From Euglena gracilis (lineage: Eukaryota > Euglenida > Euglenophyceae > Euglenales): a stretch of 64,000 nucleotides of DNA. Below the pieces are notes generated by a model. The model was not told where the DNA came from. It did not search any database and saw nothing but the letters and a program-made list of their open reading frames with translations. The translations under genes and the position numbers were made by a program. The first letter of the stretch is position 1, and every line of letters begins with the position of its first letter. Of the stretch, positions 50,463-58,759 are shown piece after piece. The DNA lies in NCBI GenBank assembly GCA_039621445.1, contig CP154954.1:45239847-45303846 (forward strand). Reading direction: 5' to 3'.

Positions 50463-53400
50463 GTGTGTGTGTTGTGTGTGTGTGTGTGTGTTGCGGGTGT
50501 GTTGTGCGGGTGTGTTGTGGTGTGTGTGTGTGTGTGTGTCTGCGTGTCTGTGTGTGCTTTGTGTGTGCTGTGTGCATTGTTTGGGTGTGGGTGTGTGGGT
50601 GTGTGGGAGTGTTTTGTGGGGTGTGGGGGGTGTTTGTGGGTGCATGCTTGTTTTCCCTGGGGAGTTACGCGGCATGGAACCCAACCTGTCTCGCCTCACC
50701 TTGGGGAGGGTCACAAGCCAGTGCGGCAGCTCAGCACAGATCTCAAGTTCCACCTTTGTGCACACAGGATGCCCTGCTATAGCAAGAGGATGGAAAAGCA
50801 GGGGGTCGCTTAGCATGCATCTGGACAAGGCAACATTACACTCAGAAAACAAAAACAATCGTGTAAACAGCTCCACACACATGTGTGTGCACGCATTTGT
50901 AATTGTGTTTGTATTTGCAGGTACGAATGTAGTTAGATCATTCTGACCCTCACCAATTGTTTGACATCGATGGCTGATCATCGGAAAGGGTGGGCCAGAT
51001 GGGCAGCACAGGAATCGCCCAGCAAAAAGGGCATTTCGGATCGTTCCCCAGGTTGTGACCAAATGATCCATCAGGCCATCCATCAGGCCCATGACTACCC
51101 GAAACCTATGACTCCTCTGGATGAAATATTTTGACCAGCATTTCAATTTTATCTCACAAGCCACAAGGTAATGCCAATTTTACGGTGGCGTGCAGTTTTT
51201 TTCTTTCCCTGCACCGTTTGGTTTGACCTTCATCAATTTGAGCTGAACTCCAACTTTCGATCCATTTGGACAAGTTATGGATTAACACCCAGACACCTAA
51301 AAAATTTCCTCTCTATGTAACGAAGACGGAAGGCATCGTGACAAGGGGACCTGGGGAAATTTAAGTGCCAATTTTTGATTCCCCAGAGTTATTTTTGAGT
51401 TTGTTTGTTTTTTCATTATTTGCATCATTTCTGGGATTATTTCCAAATTTTGTCACAGGCCATATCGGAGCAGCAACCTTTTCTGTCAAACAAAAAATTC
51501 CATCCTTTGAGCTGGATTCATGTATTAGGCTTTTCAGGATGTCAGCAGTGCTTCTCCCAAAGCCCATTTGTTTCTGGTGATGCTCGTCCATCTCCTGGCT
51601 TGGTTGGGTTGAATCCCCAAAGACCCAGAAAATGGGTCAACCCTTTTTCATCATCTATCAAGGCATTTTGTTTTTTATACAAATCTGTTTACGGTTCACC
51701 CCGGTAACCCAGATTCTGCTACTCTACTATTCACCCTTGTGATGCAGGGGGGAACACAAACACTTTTTTTTGTCATTTTTGAATTTCCGCAAAAAAATGT
51801 GGTTTTTTCGTGTTTTTTTTTGTTTTTTTTCCAACAGGTTTTCAGTTTTTGCTTGAAGAGTTTCCGTGCATTCCCCCCTCCCCCGCCAAATGATATGATG
51901 GACCTTTAGGGGCATGATGGAACAGGCATTGCATCTCGTCAGAGCGACTACGGCGCATTCAGCGAGAAGTGGAAGGCATGTCAAAGGAGAAAGAGTATGG
52001 CCACTGCATCCTCGTTTCGCTTTTTTTTGATACAAAATTCCCCCCATTCCAAAAGTTTTGCAGCAATAATTATTTTGTTTTTCTCATTTCCCCATTATAC
52101 CAATGCATTTTTGTATGGCATTTCTCATTGCATGCTGTCCCATTGATGGATGCAATGCTTTGGAGCAGCAGATGTGCTCCATCTGCCTGGAGGAATTCGG
52201 AGCCCTGGGGACAGCGGAACCCTGTTGGGACAGAACTGATGAAAATGCAATGCGCGTGCGGGTGTGGATTTTGGTGACTTTTGAAACTCTGTGGCGATTG
52301 CCAGTCATGCACGCAAAACACATCCACATGCGTGAACACACACAATCACCCCGCATCCTGCGACTGCCACCAGATCCCCCCAGCAACACCACGGACATAC
52401 GTACGTTTTCCTCGTCCGTTTGGCAGGGCAAACACGATAATAATAAACGACACAGGGGCACAAGAAGTGCTGCGCGTTGGACAGTGGCACGCAGTGCCGG
52501 CCCGGCCGCGGCGTGCCCGCCAGCCTCCCCGCCGCCCACAGCCCACCCCACCCTCCACCGCCAGCGTCGCCCCCGGGCACCGGGTCCCCGCTCTCCCTGG
52601 ACCCCGCGGCCGTGGCGGGGAAGACGGCGCAGGAGGCCGCCCCACTGTTGGAGGCCCCCGGCTCCCCTCCGCCAGCCACCCCCGGCCCCTCGGCAGGACT
52701 GGCGGACGGGTGTGCGTTGCGGCGGTGCGGCGGGCTGCCGGCTGTGAAGGGTCTGCCTTCTTTCACATTCACCAGAAAAGGGAAGTGTCGGGTTCCCCGG
52801 GCCTGGCCTGCAAGGTGGAGTGTGCTATTGCTGATTTCCCCACCGACGTCTTCGCCGCCCACCTGTTCATCTGCAGTGCACCACCAGTAACACGCCTTGG
52901 GTGCGGGCATCGATTCCATCGGCAGTGCATCCACTTTGGTTGGCGCTTGCCTGAAACAAGATTGGTCTTTATTTTTTGGGACATTTTCTGGTTGATTTGG
53001 ATAAATTCGGCCCCAAAAACTCTTCTCTTTCAAGTGGCGAGGAGTCTATTTGTCTTTGGCATTTTTTTGTTTTTGTGGGGGGGGTTTTATCAGCGAAATA
53101 GCAGCAAAATGAAATTGTATAAAATAGATGCATGCGGTGTATATTTTTTATGCTGTAATAAAAACCGCAATAATAAATTAATTCAATAACAATAGTGATT
53201 TAACAACAACAACAACAACAACAACAGTCATAATAGAAAAAATGACAACAACAACAACAACAACAGCAGCAGCAGCAGCAATAATCTCCCTACGTTATAA
53301 CCGGAGCCCTGTAACACTGCGAATCCGTGACCGCGCGATTTGCCGAGCGAAGGTGACCGTAGGGGGAGAAAGCGCCCCATCCAGACGAGCTGGAGCCCAT

Positions 53401-56400
53401 GCCTGGCCTATAAATGTAGCCCTTGGAACCGCGTATCCGGCCTGTGTGTCAGCACAGGCCCACCGTGCTTGTAATAATTCTAATAATAGTAAAAATAATA
53501 AATTTGATAATGGCCTCTGAAAATGCTTTGTTTGAACGCAGCAAGCATGTCTATCCCAAGGCGTTTGTTCAATTCAAAGTGCGATCCAGATGCTAGGAGT
53601 GGATGGGGAAAGGTGAGTCCCCAACATGCCCAATGTGCCGCGAGGTCATTGACGTGCACGCCATGCAAGACGAAGGGGGTGACTTCCCGGAAGAGGACCG
53701 CTTGTACAAGGCACGGTGTGTTCAGAATCTGTTTCTCCCAGCCATGGTGTCCACTCTATCCCCATGCACCTCCTTTGGCGGTCCACCCTTGGGGGGGGGG
53801 GCTACTCCTTGTCACCACAAGGAGAGGGGGTGGCCCCCAATTGTCTGCTCTGCGACAAACACTCCTGGTTGGCAGGGAGGGTTGGGACGGAGTGGCAATC
53901 GTTGGAAATGACCATTGGAGTTAAGGCTCCCTCCCCCTTCCCTCTGCAGGTTGCAGTATTACATGGCGCGCTTCCATGCCCGATCTGCAACGTACCAGCG
54001 CCTGGGGCATGGTTGGAGTGTTTTTTTTGTGTTTCTTTGCCTTGTTTGGTGCTTTTCGTTGAAAGGCCAGGAGTGATTAGAAAACGCAACAAACACTGAA
54101 AACAATTTGAATTGAAGCCCATTTTTCATAAGAAATGTCCCATCCAGAATTCTCAGGCAAGATAAGTGGTGTTCAATGCTGCTTTGGAAGCTGTCCCATT
54201 CAAAGAAGTAACATGAACGTTTTTGACACTTGTGATAACCGAATATTGAGTAACACCATTGGAGGTTCAGAACATTCCCCATGCTACAACGACCGGCAAC
54301 GGTGCTTCGAACGGACATCGATCGTCTCTTCCTGAACCGTGCCACAGACTGGTACATGTGGGACATCCAGTGGCTTCCTCGGAAACCCCAGCAACAGAGT
54401 CCGGCAGCCCAACCAAACCTCCAGCATGTCTGCAATGAAATGTCCCCCTTGACAAGACCCGAGCCTTCTTTTCAGGTCATTTTTCTGATGACCTTGCAGT
54501 GGGAGATTATGTTGTTCGATTTGTTGAAAACTACATCGTCAGATGTTCCTCGCCGTGAGTGGTAAACTTAATATTTTCATTAAACATTTTTTTCCAAAAG
54601 AATGCCAGTTTCAGAATATGGGAGGAGAGCAAGGCTTGCAACAAACGACAAATATCTTGAACATGAAGCCATCGGTCAAGGAGGGTGGACTGCTTTATTA
54701 TTGAATTGACTAATTAATTTTTAATTTGGTGGAATGAAAGAAGCGGCAGAGCGCGTCTGCGAAATCTCATTGCTTCATCCTCACTGTGATCAAGGGGGAG
54801 GGCTGTGCGCATGACCCATCCTCACGTTGCCTTCCCGCCCAATAAAGCAGCCCAACCCACCGCGACGCCTCATTGCGGGAAACTGGGAATGTATTTTTTT
54901 TTGTGGTCGCTAGCGACTAGTCGCTAGCAACTGTTGGTGATGGCTTACTGACCATTTGTGGTGGGGCCACCAATAATAAGTCCACCCCCCCCTCCGAGAA
55001 TAGTTTAAAGCCCCCCCCCTCCAAAAAAACTCATTTAAATATGAAGGGAAATGACTCGAAACCCACCCAAATGCCTTTAAAAACCTCCATTCGGGGTCAA
55101 TTTGTGAAAAATTCAGGGTAATGAGTTCTTTTTGGGGCTGTTCTGCTGAAGGTGCCTGTGCAAGCTGCCCCCCCCCAGACCCCCCCGCCCTCCAATAACA
55201 AAATCCCCCTGTGTGTGCAAAGCATGGATGACCGAATCGCGCTCCATAATGAATTTAGTCAGCCTATGGCCTCCCCCGGATCAGGCCGTATTTTAGCCGG
55301 GTACCGACCCCACCCCGGGGAGGGGGGGGGCTGCCTGGACAGGCACTTCAAGGTACAAAAATCCGACCCCCCCCCCAGGGGGGGCAGGGCACTCGGCCAA
55401 AAGTGCCTGGCAGGCACTCCGGCGCCGAGGGCGCCAGAAGGCTCAAAAAAGGCCTATTTTCAAGGAAAATGGCCTATTTTCTGAGGAAAGTTCCTGGGCA
55501 CAGGCCAAAATCCGACCCCCTCGGGGGGGGGGGGGGGGGTTAGTGCCTGCCTCAAGGCACTCCGGACCCCCTCCTCCCTGGGTTTTTTTTGGGAAGGGGG
55601 GGCTTAAAAAGTTTTATTTAAGAGGGGGGTGGACTTTTTATTGGTGGTCGCTAGCGACTAGTCGGCCCGACCACCAATGGTCGCTAGCGAACACTTTCTA
55701 TCGACCGGTCGCTAGCGACCATGGTAGCGAGCAACCAGTCGCTAGCGACCACCAAAACCTCCATCACCAATTTCTCGCTTGGGGCCCACCGCGACCCCCG
55801 CGCTTCGCCTGCGCCCACTGCCCCCGACTTCTGGCTCGTCTCGCTGCCGTCGCCGCCGCCCGCCCCCAGCCTCGTGCAGGCCCTGCCCCGGAAGTGGGTG
55901 TGTCGTTCAGGGGGGGGGGGAGGGGGGCCCACGATAGATGGAAAGCCCTTCAGCTTTGAGGTTGGTTGTAGGGGGGTCCGGACCCCCCTCTTGGGGGGGG
56001 GCTAAGGTGGTAGGGGGGGAGGTCTGGTCCATCCCCCCCCAGATGTTGCAAGGGGGTGTCCGGATCCCCCACCCCCCTCCTCGGCAAGTTCCAAAAATAG
56101 CGAAAATTTTTATTCCTGCACTGCGCGCTGAAAAATGAGCAAAAAACACCCTTTCCCCTCATTTCTGAGCAAATTGCACTGGGATGTTTTGGTGTTTTTC
56201 ACATAAAAAGTGTTCAAAAAATAAGCATTTTTGATTTCCTTTCAAAAAAATTGGGGATTTTTTTAACCAATTTTGGCTTGGTATCCGGGCCTTTGCCGGT
56301 CCATGAAACCGAAAATTTTCTTGGCCCCCTTCAGTTTCAATGTAGGAGGGGGGGGTCCGACCCCCCCCCTCCATGTCAGGGGGGTCCGATGCTTCCCATC

Positions 56401-58027
56401 TACCCCTGATCGCCCCGCCACACCCTAGCCGGGTGCCCGCCCTCCTTTTCCGGCGCTGTGAGCCAGAGCTGGGACCTGCAGCTGGCCGTCGGCCGGCCCT
56501 CTCTCGCGTAGCGCGCACTGCTGCTGCCCGCGTTGGGCGTCGTGTGGGCGTCGCAGAAACACCGGAGGACGGCAGGGCGGTGGGGCCAGAGCAAAGACCG
56601 ACAACAGGGGGCCAACGCAACGACCTGCTGCGTGTTTGTTGTCCTCTCCGTCCGCCTCAGGGGGCTCACAGCCAACCCTGCTGATTTTTTTGAGACAGTT
56701 GTGACAGTTGTGACAGTTACATTTGTGGCTGGATCGACGGCAGTTGCGAGGGGTCCACGCCAGAGGGATCCGCTCCTGCACGCGTTTCAGTTGGGTTCCT
56801 GCAGGTGAAGCAGGATGGCACTGACGCCTGCACGATGTCAGGGGGATTATATTTCGCTTTTTTTTGCTTTTTTCCCCCAAATTTGGTCCAAAAAGGCACA
56901 TTTTTTCGCGCATTTTTCGTTTTTATTTTAGCACAATTTTTGTTTTTTGTCGCATTTTTCCGTGAATCACCCAATTTTTTTGTCATTTTTGCAATCTTTT
57001 ATGCTATTTGCATTTTCCTCATAATTCCATGGATTTTTGTTAGTTTTGTTGCCGTTTTTGCATGTTCTTTTTATAATTCTTGTGTATTTGCATGATTTTC
57101 ACACCTTTGCTTTCAGATTTTGCACTTTTTTTTTCTATACAAAAATCGACCGACACTAACAGATTCAGCAGGGGCGCCGGGCGGCTCGCTTCGCTCGCTC
57201 ACGCCCGGCGCCCCTGCTGAATCTGTTAGTGTCGGTCGATTTTTCTAAAACTTATTTTGTCTGGGCCCGATCCCTGTCTTGAAATTCATTCGACCGAACC
57301 GCCCGGACGGAAATATTGCCCAAAAAGTGGTTTTTGGCCCATTAACGGGCGCCTGAATGGAAATCGACTGACATAAACGGCGCCTGAATGGAAATCGACT
57401 GACATAAACGGGCGCCTGAATGGCAATTGACTGACATAAAAACGGGCGCCTGAATGGCAATTGACTGACATAAAAACGGGCGCCTGAATGGAAATCGACC
57501 GACATATACGGGCGCCTGAATGGGAATCGACTGACCTAAACGGATTCCGATGTCTTGGAAATTAATGTCAGTAGAATTTCAAGACAGACGTCGGGCCCGG
57601 AAAATAGGTTTTAAAAAAATGCGCATTTTTTGCACTTTTTGTACATATTTTTCCGAGGCCAGGCCAGTGCATCCCTCCTCCCCCGCCCCGACGATGATTA
57701 ATGAGGGTGACCCAAAGTTGTCTGAGATAGGCTTTGGCGTCCCCGCACCACAGTGTGCAGCTTCTGAGGTTTTGAAAAGGGTAGCAAGAATCACAGCTGA
57801 TTTTTATCACCGCCCTTGGATTTTGGTTTCAACAAATTTGTTGTGGGTAAACTGATCTCTTGCTCTTTATGCTAAGTATCTTTTTGGATTTAATTTTCAT
57901 TTCAGGATGCAATATTGTTTTCGCACATTGGGCATATGCGTGTGCCGACATGCAATCGTTATGGTGCTATTCTGGCGCTGCAGGCGGCCTCTTCACTGGT
58001 GGTGGTGGAGCTGGCGACTCGTGGTAA
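45087..58027 (+). CDS. TPM-like domain, transmembrane, RING-H2 protein, spliced gene
   Basis: Proposed exons: 45087-45200, about 46510-46638, 47536-47571, 48679-48788, 49018-49137, 49474-49492, 49681-49806, 50230-50378, 50665-50719, 52166-52223, 52888-52964, 53597-53715, 53950-54011 and 57984-58027. The product starts with a signal peptide. A TPM-like (MOLO1-related) domain follows: FPNPMVDVAKCGRR, DPDAILSEAARNQSEAVVEA, AKAFA-type GKAFATVLGARWGVSHGTCN, DGIILLVSASDR, and RDAFKQGQYDSG. Then come two hydrophobic segments, a RING-H2 zinc finger (CSIC, CGH, H..C, CPMC) typical of E3 ubiquitin ligases, and a Gly-rich end GLFTGGGGAGDSW. Topology by inference: TPM part in the lumen or outside, RING in the cytosol. 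Several consecutive junctions agree in phase (2/3, 7/8/9, 10/11, 12/13/14); those between exons 3-7 and 9-10 are approximate. Confidence 0.8.
46510..46638 (+). CDS. TPM-RING gene exon 2
   Basis: The frame reads PDPDAILSEAARNQSEAVVE, AIAIQCQHDCQGQRVGYQ and a donor CAG|gtgctg. 'DPD.ILSE' matches the 'CDPDG+LS' motif that follows CGR in the family. The left boundary is unresolved: a TGA lies in frame at 46480-46482 and no AG occurs between it and the motif, so either a base is wrong here or splicing is non-canonical. Confidence 0.7.
46720..47010. repeat. GTGACTGACTGG repeats with G/C runs
   Basis: Four or five spaced copies of 'gtgactgactggtttt' or close variants, alternating with C-run/G-run fold-backs and a CGGCGCCAAAGGTGCCGG palindrome (46829-46846). 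Lies in TPM-RING intron 2. Confidence 0.8.
47536..47571 (+). CDS. TPM-RING gene exon 3
   Basis: After CTTTTACAG the frame reads VGLAVLQRMDAN and reaches AAC|gtcacc. It continues exon 2 in phase (GYQ-VGLAVLQRMD), a beta strand of the TPM fold. A later donor (CCGA|gtgtcg) would add YTTP but changes phase. Confidence 0.65.
48679..48788 (+). CDS. TPM-RING gene exon 4
   Basis: After CATCGCCCAG the frame reads GKAFATVLGARWGVSHGTCN, DGIILLVSASDRVVWLP. 'A..FA..L...WGVG....NG+LLL+S..DR' is the most diagnostic TPM block. Donor uncertain: CTACC|gtgggg or one inside the adjoining (GT)n tract. Confidence 0.8.
48800..48946. repeat. (GT)n microsatellite
   Basis: Two blocks of GT repeats (about 48801-48862 and 48872-48946) broken by short inserts, starting right at the 3' end of exon 4. 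Confidence 0.95.
49018..49137 (+). CDS. TPM-RING gene exon 5
   Basis: The frame reads YWHLRTAGGAQAALPDDVAA, VIVARMRDAFKQGQYDSG and ends TTCAG|gtgtgc. '..TG.GA...L.D......I.....F+.G.YD.G' is the end of the TPM domain. The acceptor is GGGAG at 49017, or TAG at 49013 with a different phase. Confidence 0.75.
49474..49492 (+). CDS. TPM-RING micro-exon 6 (tentative)
   Basis: Acceptor AATTTTACAG, 19 bases reading YVACH, donor CACAG|gtgccg. It joins exon 5 and the exon at 49681 in phase. Very short, so supported only by phase. Confidence 0.35.
49681..49806 (+). CDS. TPM-RING gene exon 7 (first hydrophobic segment)
   Basis: From AACCAAGAG the frame reads TPPLLHPFVNDKLWISAACL, then FPYAWLALLALLVFCLWSG, and a donor CAGG|gtgaaa. 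The last 16 residues form a transmembrane-length hydrophobic stretch. Confidence 0.6.
49874..49976. repeat. (CA)n microsatellite
   Basis: CA repeats interrupted by cgac and gaca words. Opposite in strand to the (GT)n tracts at 48.8 and 50.4 kb, so the three could pair in the transcript. Confidence 0.95.
50230..50378 (+). CDS. TPM-RING gene exon 8 (second hydrophobic segment)
   Basis: After TCAAGGTAG the frame reads GTAVATVCIYTLLAYPVVLV, VDGVRRCAAWCRVQPEPQFS, PPAAPADED. A second hydrophobic stretch is followed by basic residues, suggesting a cytosolic turn. Entry phase matches exon 7. Confidence 0.65.
50379..50575. repeat. (GT)n microsatellite
   Basis: Long interrupted GT tract with TGTGGGTG and TGCGGGTG variants, beginning at the exon 8 donor. 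Minus-strand frames of His-Thr repeats here are artefacts. Confidence 0.95.
50665..50719 (+). CDS. TPM-RING gene exon 9 (tentative)
   Basis: After CCTGGGGAG the frame reads TRHGTQPVSPHLGEGHKP and may continue. Entry phase matches exon 8, but two frames are open here and the donor is a guess (AGCCA|gtgcgg). Confidence 0.35.
50780..52160. other. TPM-RING intron: no confident exon
   Basis: AT-rich sequence with scattered 60-100 codon frames and no recognised domain. Confidence 0.5.
52166..52223 (+). CDS. TPM-RING gene exon 10 (RING, first zinc pair)
   Basis: Reads QQMCSICLEEFGALGTAEP and ends ACCCT|gttggg. C-S-I-C-L-E-E-F is the first cysteine pair of a RING-H2 finger. Exit phase matches exon 11. 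The acceptor may be TTTGGAG or three bases further on. Confidence 0.85.
52888..52964 (+). CDS. TPM-RING gene exon 11 (RING, middle)
   Basis: After GCACCACCAG the frame reads LTRLGCGHRFHRQCIHFGWR and LPETRL, ending AGATTG|gtcttt. Joining exon 10 gives AEPLTRLGCGHRFHRQC, the C.H..H..C core. The exit is uncertain: a donor 26 bases earlier (CTTTG|gttggc) keeps a more usual spacing to the last Cys pair but is out of phase with exon 12. Confidence 0.75.
53204..53282. repeat. (CAA)n and (CAG)n microsatellite
   Basis: Two blocks of CAA repeats, the second running into AGC repeats. Forward frames of Thr or Gln runs are artefacts. Confidence 0.9.
53597..53715 (+). CDS. TPM-RING gene exon 12 (RING, last zinc pair)
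   Basis: After CAGATGCTAG the frame reads EWMGKGESPTCPMCREVIDV, HAMQDEGGDFPEEDRLYKAR and ends GCACG|gtgtgt. Trp followed by PTCPMCR is the canonical end of a RING-H2 finger. Exit phase matches exon 13. Confidence 0.85.
53950..54011 (+). CDS. TPM-RING gene exon 13
   Basis: After CCTCTGCAG the frame reads LQYYMARFHARSATYQRLGH and ends GGGCATG|gttgga. It joins RLYKAR exactly in phase, giving a basic amphipathic stretch after the RING. Confidence 0.8.
54272..54453 (+). CDS. Unassigned coding-like segment
   Basis: One frame reads MLQRPATVLRTDIDRLFLNR, ATDWYMWDIQWLPRKPQQQS, then a Gln/Pro/Ala stretch. It looks coding but its entry phase does not fit exon 13. It could be an alternative exon or part of something nested in intron 13. 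Confidence 0.3.
54475..54554 (+). CDS. Unassigned exon-like segment
   Basis: Acceptor TTCTTTTCAG, frame HFSDDLAVGDYVVRFVENYI then VRCSS, strong donor TCGCC|gtgagt. Splice sites are good; codons are more A/T-ending than in the host gene, as would suit a mobile-element protein. Family unknown. Confidence 0.3.
54899..55757. mobile_element. GTCGCTAGCGAC element
   Basis: The left end reads GTGGTCGCTAGCGACTAGTC and the right end has CCAGTCGCTAGCGACCAC, inverted. Further in, 'ccaccaataataagtccacc' with a C run is matched by 'ggggtggactttttattggtgg'. The palindrome GTCGCTAGCGAC occurs several times. The interior carries 'aacaaaatccccctgtgtg', agcctatggcctcccccgg and 'gaaacccacccaaatgcctt', pieces shared with 19690-20575. 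Lies in TPM-RING intron 13. No transposase. Confidence 0.7.
55758..55880 (+). CDS. Unassigned coding-like segment
   Basis: A frame with strongly C/G-ending codons reads HRDPRASPAPTAPDFWLVSL then PSPPPAPSLVQALPRK before a GT donor (CGGAA|gtgggt). It begins directly next to the end of the element at 54899-55757. Does not fit the TPM-RING phases. Could be a gene fragment carried by the element. Confidence 0.25.
56185..56400 (+). repeat. Dispersed repeat R1, copy 3 (TPM-RING intron 13)
   Basis: Third copy of the R1 family (see 6262-6490 and 31380-31590): 'cataaaaagtgttcaaaaa', 'ttttggcttggtatccgggc', 'ctttgccggtccatgaaacc', 'cttcagtttcaatgtagga', a G-run/C-run block, and 'gcttcccatctacccctg'. 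Confidence 0.75.
56518..56667 (+). CDS. Unassigned coding-like segment
   Basis: After CTCTCGCGTAG one frame reads RALLLPALGVVWASQKHRRT, AGRWGQSKDRQQGANATTCC and VFVVLSVRLR before a CAG. Another frame is also open here (RRVGVAETPEDGRAVGPEQR). GC-rich and coding-like, but the frame cannot be chosen and no family was recognised. Confidence 0.25.
57141..57244. repeat. Perfect 43-bp-arm palindrome
   Basis: The left arm starts AAAAATCGACCGACACTAAC and ends GGGGCGCCGGGCG; the right arm (57202-57244) is its exact reverse complement over 43 bases. The 18-base loop GCTCGCTTCGCTCGCTCA is itself repetitive. Lies in TPM-RING intron 13. Confidence 0.97.
57345..57542. repeat. 32-bp tandem repeats
   Basis: Six units of about 32 bases built as CGGGCGCCTGAATGG, AAATCGACTGACATAAA, with A/C and small indel variants. 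The words GGGCGCC and TCGAC(T/C)GACA are shared with the palindrome 100 bases upstream. Confidence 0.95.
57984..58027 (+). CDS. TPM-RING gene last exon
   Basis: After TGGCGCTGCAG the frame reads GLFTGGGGAGDSW and TAA. It joins exon 13 exactly in phase, giving LGHGGLFTGGGGAGDSW. A Gly-rich C-terminus ending in Ser-Trp is common in TPM-domain proteins (for example the YgcG type), which supports this distant exon. Confidence 0.7.
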
Positions 58028-58621
58028 CCCGTGGTAAACCATGATGTACACTCATACCAAACCCTTGCAAATATAGTGTTTTGACCAGGGAGGCCCAGCC
58101 TCAGTGGCCATTGTGGGGCAGAAAGTTTGCATTTGCGGAATTTTGCCATTTCGATTCTTCATTTGCCACTCAGATGGTGTTTTTTGTGTGCATGTTTTTG
58201 TTTGGCCAGCTCAAGGGGAACCTGCTTTTGTGAGCGTACCATCAGGCTGTGATTTAAGCAGAAGCCCATCACAAAGTGATCAAGAATTAGTCACAACTTC
58301 TTCTTTGCTTCAGGAAGTTGTTTTTTCCAATGCCACATCCTACGTTGTGATGGAAACAAGTGTGTGAAGTTGGCCGCCTTTCATATGGGTGCAAGTTTTT
58401 TTGAGCATTCTCCACCCTCTTGTTTGGTCACTCAATTGTCGCCCAGTTGGGCCCACCCTATTGTCGCCATTTTTGCCCCTTCAAGGACATTCATTGGTCC
58501 ACGTCCGGCTGCCCTTCAAGCTACCATCAACATGCATCAATCTTCTCTGAATTCAGGAACAATGGAAAGCATCGTTGGTTGTTTCTGAAATAATGCAGTT
58601 AACTTTGGGGGGGGGAACCTG

Positions 58622-58758
58622 GAGTGCGAGTCAAGGATGGACCAGGCCTCGCTGCCCATTTGCAGCCGCGCAAACGTGTGTCCCATATGTAGAACTCCCT
58701 GCCGTGTGCTTCCCATCAATGGGCAATGCAACCCACTGTTTTGCAATGGTGCCCCAGG
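58622..58758 (+). CDS. Possible Cys-rich exon
   Basis: One frame reads DQASLPICSRANVCPICRTP, CRVLPINGQCNPLFCNGAP before a donor CCCCAG|gtttgc. Eight or so cysteines with CPIC and C...C spacing suggest a zinc-binding fragment. No complete known finger was identified. Confidence 0.3.
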
Positions 58759-58759
58759 T

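Noticed and set aside
48784-50577. Long frames of Cys-Val or His-Thr repeats
   Set aside because: They are translations of (GT)n and (CA)n microsatellites.
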